Origin: Boswellia sacra
Taxonomy: Eukaryota; Streptophyta; Magnoliopsida; Sapindales; Burseraceae
NCBI GenBank assembly: GCA_013180625.2
Contig: SNVD02002577.1
Coordinates: 884,501 to 948,500, forward strand
Length of the DNA: 64,000 bases
Reading direction: 5' to 3'
The notes under the pieces were generated by a model, which did no database searches, was not told where the DNA came from, and saw only the letters and a program-made list of their open reading frames with translations. Below, piece after piece: positions 1 through 12,600 of the stretch (its first letter is position 1; the number at the start of each line of letters is the position of its first letter). The position numbers and the translations under genes are program-made.

Positions 1-1952
1 TGCAAAAAGTTTACCTCTCTGAGTTCTTCTGACTTGAGTATTCTCTAGAATTCTGACCAGAGTTATTTACTCCTGATACAGGAGCAGGACTGAATGAATT
101 GTTCGTCTGGGCTCTATTAATATCTCCACCAATTGAACCACCAGATACAAATCCAGGTAATGCTGGTCTCTTGTTGGCATATGCACTTGAGCTGTTATTC
201 AAGTTTTGACTTTGAGTGGTTGACGAAGCAGCCACAAAGTTACTCTTGAATTGTGCCATCATTCCTGTCCTCAGAGAATTAACAGCAGCAGATCGACTTG
301 GAACACCCTGAGATGAAGTATTATTGGACTCTGGATTATATCCTATGCCCAGACCAAAATCGACTCCACGTACACCTCGACCAGCAGCACCCTTCCCCTT
401 ACCCTTTTTCCCACCTGCACAAGACATTAAACATCCATGTAAAAAGTTGAAGAGGCCTTTTACTGATCTAGACAAAAAGACTTGAGCCATTGATGAACAC
501 TCTCTTTCATATGCTTCACAATTTAATTCTTTGAAAATTGAAGGTGTTGCGACTCTTAAGTACACAAAGAGCCTAACTGAATAAGCATTTATAACCATAC
601 CTCCTTTTCTTGCATCACGCTTAGACCTGAACCTTCCATCCTAATGATTTACAAGCAAAATGTCATTCAATAAATATGGTATACGGTGCATATCCATCAA
701 ACATATAATCATGTGTGAACACTGAGTGGTAAGAAAAATATCACAAAAAATAAAGCTAATGTAAGAAAGAGTAAACATTTCAAGCGTGAGCAGCACCATT
801 CAAATTAATTATTATTGATTGGAATCACAATATCAAAGAACTTGGAAAATACAACAGGAGAAAACAGACACATAAATGACAAAAGAGATGAAGCACAAAA
901 CTTCTAAAATTGGGCCTGTCATATTTATGGCCATTGAATGCAGGTACTAAGTTGGACAAGAAAACACAATTCTCCAAATCTTTCTCCTTTCTCATATCCA
1001 AGAGTCATTGAAGATAAGAACTTATATACATTATTTATACTCTTTCCTACCATCTCCAATGTACCAAGGTTATGGCAGCTTCATTTAGTCTAATTCAGCA
1101 CTCAATTTATAAAAAAAACTTCTTTCATCATGGGAACTTTGGCATAATCCTTTATTACCGTATCTGCAATGGTGTTAGGATAGGGGTGGGCAAGAATGAC
1201 TTGGTGACAGAGACTAATAAGAACGTAGTATCAATAGCAGACCCCAGCAAAGACAATAACATGCTCAAGATACAACAGTAACATAAGGAAATGGAAGAGC
1301 TAAAGAAGAATTGAAGGAGATGATGTTTGGAGGAAATTCCTCACATAAAAAAATAAACAAATAAACAAAATTGCAATTTTAACCATCAAATTCAATTATC
1401 TGTCTGCCCTACCCTGGTGTAAGAGGGACCCAGTCGAAGGAGTTTTATACACTTATAAGGCATCTTATAATGTTGTGAACATCCAAAGAAGTACTTGTAA
1501 CTGTCTCCAACATTTCAGGCATCTCTTCAGTTTCTCTCTCTAAAGAAATCACACATTAAAATGCCAAGACCCCCTTCCAATACCAAATATAGAGTTAAAA
1601 AGATGAGTTACCTAAATTTAGATTATAAACTATCTATCTTCCTTTCCATTCAAATCAAATAAAACTTAGGTGATATTAGTAACCAGATTAGATTTCAAAA
1701 ATTTAAACATAGATAAGCAACATTAGACACACAACACAACTACTATCATGTAAATTTACCTTCATAGCAAGATCCATCAGTTCCATGGACACATTCTGAC
1801 CAGCAGCAATCAAACTATTGACCAATTCACCTGCAAAACGTGCCTCTTTCTGAGTTACAAGGGTGTAAGCAGTTCCGTCTTTATCACCAGCACGGCCTGT
1901 TCTACCAATACGATGAACATGCATGTCCATGTCCCTCGCAATATCAAAGTTC

Positions 1953-1990
<38 letters not shown>

Positions 1991-3800
1991 AGCAACATCA
2001 GTTGCAATAAGGACATGATAGATCCCAGATTTGAATTTCTGCAAAATCTCCATTCTAGTTGCCTGGTCCTTATCTCCATGAAGAGCTGCAACTTTAAACC
2101 CATTTTGAGCTAACTGAGTTTCAATCTCATCCACAGTGGCCTTTTTAGAAGCAAAAACTAAAACATCACCATCATCAATCATTCCAGGTAACTTCTCAAG
2201 AAGCCAAGGCAACTTCTCTGCATCAGAAGGAATTACATGGACTACCTGAGTAATATCTTCATTTGCCAATCCTACCTCCCCAACAGTAACTCTTACAGGA
2301 TCTGTAAGAATTTCCCGAGCTAGCTTTTCAACTTTGCGGGGCATTGTTGCTGAAAAGAGTAATGTCTGACGGTCTGGCCTGATCTGACCAACTATAGACC
2401 TTATTTGTGGCTCAAACCCAAGGTCGAACATCCGATCAGCCTCATCAAGCACCAGGTAAGTTGCCCTCGACATTGTCAGTGCCTTCATCTTCAGCATATC
2501 TATCAGTCTCCCAGGAGTAGCAATGACTATCTCACATCCTGCCTTGAGTTCTTTGAACTGATCAAGTTTGGACATTCCACCATAGACTGCAGAAACACGC
2601 AACCCATGTGATTTGGCAAATTTCTTAGTCTCCAAGTAAATTTGGTGCGCTAATTCCCTAGTAGGCGCGCATATCACTCCAATGGGGCCCTCCTCCTTCT
2701 GAAGTTCAGGCTGATCCATTATATGGACAATCATGGGAAGCACAAAAGAAGCAGTTTTACCCGAACCAGTTTTTGCTATGCCAATAATATCTCTACCAGA
2801 GAGGACAATTGGTAAAGCTTGGCACTGTATATGTGTGGGCTTTTCATACCCTTGTTTTGATATAGCATGCATTAGTTGTGTTGAAAAACCACAGTCATCA
2901 AATGTCTTTATTGGCCTAGGAACATCGAACCCAGAAACGCGAATAGCCAGACTCGTTCTGTAATCCATGACATCCTGGTCATTCATCCCTATTGATGAAA
3001 ATATTGAAGATTAGATGCAGAATTAACTCCAAAAAGAACATATGACAATGTCCAAGTATTAAACTGTTAATCCCAGAATTACAATTGGATTCAGTCTCCA
3101 ATACGCATAAAAGAGTAGCCAAACTGGATAATAAGGCTATAACGAACATGTAAAAACACCGGCCATTAATAAAATAGACAAAGCAATGATAACAAAACGA
3201 TGACATACCCGAGATGGACGCACTTTCCTCGTAAAAATCCTTATTAAACGGCTCATAATCAATCGAACTATGATCCAGCGCTGGAATTGGCTCGATTTTT
3301 TTCTTCTCAACCACTACCGGATTATCATCCGAATCGTACTCCAGCATTCCGGCATCCACAGCTTTCGCTGCCGCATAAACCTCCTCGTCTGAATCGTATC
3401 CCGCACGCAACGCATCAGCAGCTAAAGTGAGCCCAACGTCCTTCTTCGCCCTCAAGAAACTCTCCATTGGATCATCCTCATCGTCATCTTTATATCTCTC
3501 CAACTTCTCTTTCGGCTTGGGCGGTGGCGCGGCTTTCACCTCCTCGTGTATGCCTTCCATGAAGGCATCGAGAGGGTCAATTTCTTCACCTTCAGCACCC
3601 TTTCCATTATCGTCGGTTTCCTTGGCGATATCATTATCGGCATAATCGATATTGTCAAGGTCAGTGTCTTCGTAATTGTCGTGGCCGTGACGAGACGAGG
3701 GAGGAACGTAGAGACGCTGCGGAGCTTGAGACTGCTCGAAGCTGTAGCTCGTTTGGCGGTTTATGTTGAATCCTTCGAATCCAAATTTTCTCTTCGACAT
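1..3800 (-). CDS. RH24: DEAD-box ATP-dependent RNA helicase, RH24 (DDX42-like), partial at left edge
   Basis: Coding exons read on the minus strand: 3800-3209, 2988-1760, 640-601 and 414-15, all with GT-AG introns and matching phases. Exon 1 (197 codons) is acidic and charged. The helicase core lies in exon 2: Q-motif region near residue 231 (GFSTQ), Walker A AKTGSGKT 269-276, PTREL 306-310, DEAD 379-382, SAT 410-412, ARGLD 531-535 and HRIGRTGR 556-563. The last visible exon is Gly/Lys-rich (KGKGKGAAGRGVRG). Family members unwind RNA in splicing-related complexes in the nucleus; that role is inferred from the DDX42 clade. An in-frame TAA at 13-11 would give 754 residues, but it overlaps a good donor (AG|GTAA), and the family usually has a short basic last exon, so the gene probably continues beyond the window. 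The start ATG opens a conserved MSKRKFGFEGF end. Confidence 0.93.
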
Positions 3801-3960
3801 GTTAACTTGTTTGATTTTTCTAATTCAAGCAAAAACAAACCCTAGACTGCAGAACCCTAATTGCGAGTCGATGAAGTAGTTTTGGTGGTTGTAGGGCTTA
3901 CTTAAAAATCGAAATATTGAGCACTTCTCGTTCCTGCCAGGTTCTACTGTAACGTTAGGT
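3801..3960 (-). promoter_or_regulatory. 5' leader of RH24 with telo-box
   Basis: Directly upstream of the helicase ATG, the plus strand carries AAACCCTA at 3837-3844 and a second ACCCTAA at about 3853-3859. This is the plant telo-box motif common near transcription starts of translation and RNA-metabolism genes. Transcription start is not determined; the extent is approximate. Confidence 0.45.
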
Positions 3961-4488
3961 TAGGGGTTATTTTGTTGTTTGCTTAGAGCTGAGAGCATTA
4001 AAGCGTTGGAATTTAACGAGTCAGTACAGCATTTTACTGGTATAATACTTAAATACATGTCTAATAATGATTAATAATGGTAAACGAATAAAAAAATTTA
4101 TATTTATAATTTTTATATATTTTTTATTTACAATTTTTTTATATATAATTTTTATTTGTTTGTTATAATTTTTATAATATATATATAATTATTATATAAA
4201 TACAGTAATTATACGTAGTAAAATCCAAATTTAACTGATGTGGAGCATGCGGTTGGTATTTACCTATTTTGTTTGCCGACCACCGAGAGCGACCATCGGC
4301 CGGGTCGGTCCATTATCCAAATTTGCTAGGCCGGCCTAATATCTAATTTTTCAAGTGAGCTAACCCACAGCACACCACATGATCATTTCAATGTAAGTTG
4401 GGTTTGGGCTGGATTCTTTAGAGTGATTTCCCATCTAAGTTTACTAAATGCACTCCACAATTTCCTTAAACGGATGTAGATTTCGAAT

Positions 4489-6041
4489 AGGGATAATGCA
4501 AGGCCCTCGAGGTAAGGCCTAATTTAAATGGCCCTCAATTTTTTAATATTTCAATTAAATCCCTGGGGTTGCCATTTAACCGTTAACTTAAACGCTTGAA
4601 GTGGTTTGACCGTTGACTGTTGATGATAAGCGATTAAGACTATATTTTTTAAATCTTATTTATTATAATTTACATCTTCTAATAGAATTTATATTCAATC
4701 TTAATTTTATATTTTTTTAAAATTTAAAATAATTTAAAATTAATCCTATATTTTTAAATTTAATTAAAAATAATTCATAAAAAAACGTACCTAATTAACT
4801 AAAATGCATTTATTCTTTACAAACTTAATAATATAAAACCCTTCTTCCGAGGACTTTGATAAATTAAATAATAAAATTAATAAAGATATTAATAAAACCA
4901 ATAAAAAACTTTAATTTCATCTTCGTTCCTCTCTCTGCACCCAGCATCTCTACTAGCCTCCTTTTTGGCCTCCCCCATCACATGAACACCAGAATCATCA
5001 ACTGCATCAGCTTCACCATAATCCATAAACCAAATCAACAAATCCACCAAACCACCAACAAATTCATCAAATCAACAAATCAATAAGCTTACTAATACAA
5101 AAACAACACAATTTAAATAACAAAGTCTCAAGAATCCATAAACTAAAACAACAATCAACAAAGAAACAAACCCATCAACCTTAGTAGTCAATTTATAATC
5201 TCCTTTCTTCCACTTCCCACTCCCCAACACAGCCAATGTCAACCCAATAGCCAAATCCGCTATGTCATCAATCAACACATCCTTTCGTCTTCTTCTGTTT
5301 TAATTAAAAAAAGGATAATAAACTGAACAATAATATCACCAGTTTCGGCAGATCCTTTATTAGATCCTCTGGCCTCGCCGCTCTCCGCCTTTCTTTCTTC
5401 CCAAACCTCGTTGTCCACCTCTGGTTCAATTCACGAAATACAAGACTTGAGCCACTAGCCATCCACCTCTAGTTCAGTCCCAAAATGAAAAATCAAATGC
5501 AAGATTTCTTCCAATCCACCTCTGGTTCAGTCCGTTCGGGAGGACAATGACGCCGTGCTGGTGTTGGAGTTCCTGAGGACGGATTTGGCGGCGGTGATTT
5601 CAGAGATGAAATAGGGGAGAGGCGGACTTGGAAGTTGAAGGATTGGAGGGAATGGAGGTGAGGGAGAGGGGAGAGAGGTGGAATTGGAGATGGAGTGGGA
5701 ATGTTGGCCGGAGGAGGGAGCAACGGCGGGCCGTGCAGAGAAGATGGTTACGGTTAAGAGAGAGAGAGATAGAGGAGGGAGGAGCGTGCGTTTAGGGCTG
5801 TAGAGAGAGAAGAGATCAGATTATGATTGAATTTGTATTATTATTTTAATGTAATTTAATTTTTAACCAAGTGGATAATTATTCGATGATGTGTCAAAAT
5901 TGATCAAATGAGATTATGATTTTGTCCATTATTAACTTTAACCTTGTTATTGAATCCTCAATGAGGAAATTGGAATATTTAAAAACTGAAGGAGTGATTT
6001 TTTTATTAGGTCTTATCTTAGAGAGTAAATTAGTATTATCC
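4489..6041. mobile_element. Mutator-like element with long imperfect terminal inverted repeats
   Basis: The left end (from GGATAATGCAAGGCCC at 4491) pairs with the reverse complement of the right end (ending ATTATCC at 6041) over about 70 bases with mismatches. Shared blocks include GGATAAT, AAG.CCTAAT and TTTTTTAATATT.CAAT. Flanks share atttcg on both sides, but a clean 9-bp target duplication is not visible. No transposase is encoded. The interior has a gene-like block on the minus strand (about 5278-5170, containing [20 protein letters not shown]) and a GC-rich, CT-rich block at about 5390-5800. That pattern fits a non-autonomous Pack-MULE carrying a gene fragment of unknown parent. Confidence 0.65.
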
Positions 6042-6059
6042 ATTTCGCGGGGACAATAG

Positions 6060-7812
6060 GAAAAAAAAAATATATATATTTTTTATTTTTCTCACATTTA
6101 GATAAATATCTCGTAATGCAATGACACACTTCATCTCCTGATATGGAGTTTATTTTTGTAATTGGTATTTCTAACCGTTTGATGAAAACTCAACTATCCC
6201 CTTCATTTAGGCTATCCTCCTGAAAGTTAAAAGAGGATTAGTAGTTCTGAAAGATGACCATTTAACTAATAGTGCAGTAAGAATCAGAATATTTCTTTCG
6301 AGAAATTACAAACGCTCGGGCACATGTTTAGCCACGTCTTTCATGTATAGCGGCTTTTATACTTGAAAGTCCAGATCAATTGACACATGACATCTGATGT
6401 GGATAAGATAAAACGTGCCAAATTGCACCCCCGGGTCTAGAAAATGTGACCACTATAGATACCTTCAATTGGCATAATAAGATGATACCATCTGTATTTA
6501 ATGAATATCCAAGATTTATTATTACATGTGTAAAATTCACTATGAATAGAAGTAAATTTAGCTAAGCTTACGAACCCCTTCTTCTAAGCGACACTAAGCA
6601 TTAAACAGAGAGTGCCCGATGATCTATAGCTGACTGAAGTATTGAAGGGTTTTCGCCAATCAAACACCGGCGCCCACTAATCTATTCCTGTTTTGCAGCT
6701 TGTTGTTAGTAGTTTGGAAGTGGACTTAAAGCCAGGAAGAAGCGGCTATAACTAAACGGATTCTTTTAGCTGTTCCTTTGAGCTAAGTTCATCTAGTCAC
6801 TCTTCAGTAGCATTGAATATACTGTAGATTGGCTGCTGATATTGCTGGTTGTTAAATCCCCCCGGTTAATTTATGTTCAATGGTGTATGTGTGTGAGCTC
6901 CATTTCCTGGCAGTTTAGCTTTCGATTTGTTAATTTCGTTGGTTTGGACCTTACGGGTTAGTTAAGTTTCCTTACTGGATCATGACACGTAGTTATCACA
7001 GTCGAACAAATTTTCTGTATTTAACATTTTTTGTTATTGTTATTCTTTTTCTCAATGTACAGTCTCAAGATATGATGTGAGCACTAACAAAAATGTTTTG
7101 AAAAAAAGGACAATAATTTCAAGTTTCTTTTGAGGCCGGAGATACCAAATAGAATGACAGAGAGCCAGGAGAGACATCCTAAAATGATAAAATAATTGAA
7201 AGGATATTTCTGCATAATTAGTTTAGTGGGGCTTCCTGTTTTTTTTTTTTTTTTATTTCCTTAATCATGGGGCTATTATTTATTGACAACTTTCCGTTGC
7301 CAATACGTTAATATGGGGTCAAACTCGTTTAATTTGTGTTTTAAAAACAAAATCTGTCGTTTAACTTACTTGATTACAATGTTGAATTATTGTAACAGAT
7401 ATCATGTATTTTATATTTCTATATTGAGTTAAGGGTCGCATACGGCGTTAGGTAATGCAACACACAGTTGGCCTTGTTAGGTAACACGATCGTGATCGAC
7501 CCACCCATCATAATTCATAACCAGACAGACAACATCATGCTACTGCGTGGGATGGGCATGAGGCCAGTAAACCAACATCATGACTATGGCAAATGCCAAG
7601 CAACAAGTAAAAATTTCTTGTAGAACCAAATAGTTACTACTTGTAAGTTCCTTATGAGCAAACTTAATTGTTAGTACTTAGTATACATAGAGGGAGTAAA
7701 TGTGAGTCAAAACTCAACCGTTATACCCCACTTATCTTAACAAATATCTCGCTATTTTTCTTACATTAACTCTTTCTTTCTTTCCTTCTTTCTTTCTTTC
7801 TTTTTTTTTTTT
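6060..7812. other. Intergenic sequence without recognisable gene
   Basis: No open frame with family resemblance on either strand. AT-rich spacer with homopolymer runs. The part around 6590-6960 is less AT-rich and could hold an untranslated exon, but nothing supports this beyond composition. Confidence 0.5.
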
Positions 7813-8024
7813 AGTAATGTTACTCACACAAACTACTTATACAAACTCACACATACAAACTGACGTGACATTCCTATATAATCGCTACATCATCCATGAT
7901 AATTAATGTCATTTATTATTAATATATATTTATAAAATTACTGCATTTATTTATCAAATCATATTATGTCACGTCAGTTTGTATGAGTGAGTTTGTATAA
8001 GTAGTTTGTAAGAGTAGCATTACT
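7813..8024. mobile_element. Palindromic MITE, 212 bp
   Basis: The first about 60 bases (AGTAATGTTACTCACACAAA, then ACTACTTATACAAACTCACA) are the near-perfect reverse complement of the last 60 (ending AGAGTAGCATTACT). Both arms also share the inner block ACTGACGTGACAT / ATGTCACGTCAGT. The centre is an AT-rich loop. There is no coding capacity. Both flanks are poly-T, so the target duplication cannot be read. Confidence 0.85.
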
Positions 8025-9646
8025 CTTTTTTTTTTTTTAAATCATATTTAACAAGTCTAGTGATCCTTATTTAAAGATTTGCAGGTGTACTAAAATTCTT
8101 TGCCATCAAGATTTTGACTTGCTTGCATTCTATAACTCATAATAGTTATGGTTGGTAGTTGCTCACTATTTGAAAATGACAATCATGTCTCCAACGACAG
8201 ATGGATAATTCATATAACGTGTGTACTATCTTATTTACTATAATATCTGATAAAATTTAATTTTATAAAATTAGAAAAAATAGATCTTTTTTTTTTCTCA
8301 CAAAGCATCTTATATTTTTCAATCAATAGGAGTAAATCAACCATGTTAATTGATAATGTAAAGCTAATTTCCTTTTATAGTATCAAAATCTGGATAATCC
8401 TTCAAATTGTAGCTCATATCCTAGTCCCTGGAGCAGCAAACGTAAAATGTAGAGAACTTTATTTGAGAGGAACAGATCGCAGAAAAACAAAGACAAGAGC
8501 GCAGGGTGGGGGGCCCAGAAGATACTAACATCATTAGTAACAAAATTTGGTAGTTGGTATTACACTATTACTATTGCCATTCATCTTGTAGTTGCAGTTG
8601 TAGATCGAGCATGACTAATGTTCTAGCAGTCGTGCTCGTGCATGTGTATACTTATATTTTGTACAAAAAAATGTTAAGTTTACGTGGAACTTGTTTCCTT
8701 ATTTTGGGCTTTGGCAACATGTTGCGTACTTTCCAAGTTTTTTTCATTTTCGAAATGTCGTCGTCAATGAATTAGAAGTCTTGCTTTGGTGGCAGTTTGG
8801 TTACAACTCTCTCAATATTCATGGCCGCAGATCATGCCACGTGAATATCATGCGCTATTTAGTATTAGCAATTGTTTTTCTTGGTATACATTTTTCGTAA
8901 ACAAGAATCTAATAATAAATCTTTATTATCCAAAATATAATTACATAGAAGCCATTTATGCATGATCTGCCTTCGAATATTCTATGATGGCCCCGAATTG
9001 ATTTTATATTATATTTTTTCTGGAATTTTTAAACTGGGCAACGAATAATCTAAACAAGCCGCAAGTTTGTTGGGGGTTGGGGGCAATATCTAATGGGAGG
9101 TAAAGATAGGGTGATAAAGTCTTTCAAACATATTGTCTGATTAATTTATTTTGTATTTTTCTTCGAAGGTTTTAACTCCCGAAAGCAATCCGACGGCCAC
9201 GGTCTTGACTGTCCATGGAATGAAAAACACGTCCCGCACACTGTAGCGCAAGAGATACCTGAGAGCCTCTGAAACAGTGACAACCTCTTTTACCGTTAAT
9301 TTGTTCTTTTTCGTTAACGGAGCACGTCAGCGATTATTAAAGGGTTGTCTGCACTTCTTTTCTTTTTCTTTTTTCTTTTATTTATTTTAAAAAATATGTT
9401 TCTGACACGTCTAAGAAAAGCAACACACACAAAACAACACTAACGAGTAAAGAAATAATTTCCAAAAACAAAACCGAAGACTAGTAGACTGGGATTACTA
9501 AACACAAGAGCTTCTGTAGCTTTGATAACAGAGTAGAACCAACGATATCTCAACCAAGTCACCAACAGTCAGAGATATCAACAATATTTTCTCTCTCTAC
9601 AAGTTCCGCCTTCTACAAAGTTCAATTTCTCGGATTCAGCTTGGGA
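8025..9646. other. Intergenic spacer and upstream region of the receptor kinase gene
   Basis: No supported gene; short frames at 8343-8900 lack any family resemblance. The last about 500 bases before the ATG at 9647 should contain promoter and 5' leader. The stretch 9575-9600 is CT-rich (tattttctctctctac), typical of plant leaders. No TATA box can be assigned with confidence. Confidence 0.4.
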
Positions 9647-12600
9647 ATGGCAGTTTACGCTCCAGGTTATTTTATCCGAGTTGTGATTCTAATGACGATA
9701 TCTCCACCGTCGGATCCTTCTTCACTGGCTTATACGAATGTGTTGTGCCTATAGTGTTGGTTGTCTCTCCCGGTCTTGATGTGCATTTAGGGCGTGATCT
9801 GATAACGCCGTTGATTTGTTTGAAATCTCGTAGATCTGAAGCGTTCGGGTCAATTAACGGTGTCGGTGATGTCGGTGCATGCAGTTTTGGATACTGTCGG
9901 TAATTTCAAATCTTCATTTGCTTTTCCGTTTCAATCTTGCTTTTAATCTTTGACATGCGACTGTTGGATAAATTGTAATGTCGGTTTGTTAGCTGATAGA
10001 ATGCTGGAAATGGAAACTAACGGGAATGTCGGTAAACGAAAGTATTAGATTTCGCTAGAAGAAGAAAAGTTATCTCAGTTAAGCTAAAGGAGTGATTATA
10101 GGCTCTGTTTCCTAAACTTTGGAAGTACAATTTTGATATGATTTTATTTGTGTACTTATTTACCAGCAAGTAGGGTTTTTCTAATTCATTATTTGGAATG
10201 CAAACCATTAGTTTGATATGTTGAAAGTGACTTCTATGTGGAAGGTTGGTTGCTTTGAGCATGGTTTTTTCTTTTGGGGTGTCTAGGTTTTTGGGTGTTT
10301 ATTTAATGGGTTTTGTATCTAATTCAATTTTACTTTACGCTCGTCTTCTTTCTGTTTGATTGTGAAGAATCATGATGAGAACGAAAGAGAGTAAATTGTC
10401 TACAGTAAATTGTCTTGTATATTGCATAAAGAGGAAAAAGAGTTTCATCCCAACGACTTAAACAAGTTCAATTGGAGGAGTTTCTGCTTTCCCGTCTCTA
10501 ATGATGTAATTTAATACTCTATTTTTCTTTTAATTTCTTTTTGCCACATATAGAAGCCAAAGGAGGGATCTTATGGTTCACCAACTATTTATTTTTTAAA
10601 TTTTTGTTCAGTTAAAATTATCACTAGATATACATTTTTAGGTTGTAGAAAGATATTCACTGATGCACATGTAAACATAATGTACCTAAATTGTGTTTCA
10701 TATCTGATGATAAGCTTCTTTTTTTGATATGGAAATTTGATTTATGTTGCATGATTCCTACTTTATTTTTCTGGTCTTGGTAGAATGAAATTATTTTCAA
10801 ACATTTATCGCAGGTGTATTGAAAGAGGCCGAATATTTGTTGCCAAAAATTTTGGTCATTTTATGTAGCGTGATTTTCGTCACTGATGCCAATTTAGCTG
10901 ACAATCTAGTGGGAGCACCATCAGTATCTCCTACTCAAGCACCTTTGGCTGCGCTAGCTATTCCTGATCTGCCCTTGCCAGCCAATGTGCCACCATTTCA
11001 TAGACCACATCGAAAGCATTTCTCACCTCATGATGCACCAACTCTTACTGGAGCACCAGCGCATTCTCCTTTCTATGGGCCCCTGATTACAACTGGCCAT
11101 CCTTCTACAAGCTCAAGTTTGTCAAAACCATCAATGAAGAGGAGCTCATTAGTGCCACCCAGTGCTGGTTTGGCAAATATTGCCCCAGCACAGTTCAGTA
11201 CTGGTGCAATTCCAGCTGGTTTAGCTCAGCCGCCTTTATCTCCTGATTCATCGAGTAAGTGTGTGTGTGTAAGTTTCTCTTTTTCCGCTGTCAATTGTTT
11301 TGCAATTCAATAACTGGAACTACAGTTTGTCATACATCACCTCTTTGTATAAACCTTGAATCCCCATTGAATATCTGTTGTGATAATAGACTCATAGATA
11401 CTAGCCAAAGTTGTATATGTTTTGGGTCCGTAGTTATTCACATGGGTATTTATATCTTATTCTGCCAGATTGTTGCAAACCTGACACAGTTTTGAGACGA
11501 GGGAGTCATGGTTGCCACTGTGTGTATCCTATAAAGCTTGACCTTCTCCTCTTAAATGTGTCACAAAACCCTAATTGGAGTATTTTTCTCGAAGAATTGG
11601 CCTCCCAGCTTGGTTTGCGAGTTTCCCAAATTGAGCTGATCAACTTTTATGTACTCAGCTTATCAAAACTAAACATTTCAATGGATATAACACCGCATAC
11701 AGGGATCGGTTTTTCTGCCAGTGATGCAGCTGCAATAAATTCTTCACTTGCTGCACATAAGGTCCATTTTGACAATGGATTAGTGGGTGATTACAAACTC
11801 CTTAACCTGACCTGGTATGAACCTCCTGCACCTTCTCCAGGTAAGATATTGTTGTGTTCATGATGTTTACCATGCTATACTTTCAAGTACATATGCTTTT
11901 GTAGTATTATGGTAACATGGTTTCTAGTCTTCTGCTTATGCATAGCTCTTGTTTAATTGTAGCTCACATGGGATTTACATCACCTTTGCAATGCATGGTT
12001 CCAAGAATGGCTTATAGTGTTCTTGCAATGTTTGGCCAACTTTACATACTATATGCATGGAGTCAGAGTTGGTTCCACAAATTAGCTGGTTTACTAACTA
12101 GGTTAAAGTACTACTATGTGTACCTGTAAGGAACTGCACTTATTTAAAGAAGACAAATGATTAATTTGCATGTAAAGGGATGTAGCCTTTTCTGATAAAA
12201 GCTTCCATAAGAAAGAAGATCAACGGAGGCCAATTTCGAGTCCTTTGACAGTGTTTTCTATTTCCAAAAAGACCTATAAGATGATGGCCTGTTTTTGGCT
12301 TGGAGTTATGCTTAAAATGCTGATTGTTATCTTCAAAGATTGATGCAAATCTATGATAGATCTTGGATACTCAAGATTGTCACGGAATTATAAATTAAGC
12401 TTGAGTCATTTATGCAGCTTTGACCCGCCAAAAGTTGCCAATATGGTTTATGGATTAAATATCCAGTACAGATCAAACATCACCTGTTTGTAAAAAGAGA
12501 ACAAAAGGAAAAAAAAAAAAAAGGATGAGTTCAGATCCAGCTTTGGTTGAGATGTTTGGATATAATTGTCTTTCTGACATGAGTACATGGATGCATGAGC

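Noticed and set aside
11..13. TAA as the true stop of the RH24 gene
   Set aside because: It lies in a good splice donor (AG|GTAA) and the family normally carries a short basic C-terminal exon. I prefer a gene running off the window, but cannot exclude the stop.
2405..3845. Plus-strand frames opposite the helicase
   Set aside because: Antisense shadows of a well-supported coding exon.
8343..8900. Three small overlapping plus-strand frames
   Set aside because: No conserved motifs, AT-rich spacer composition, no splice or promoter support.
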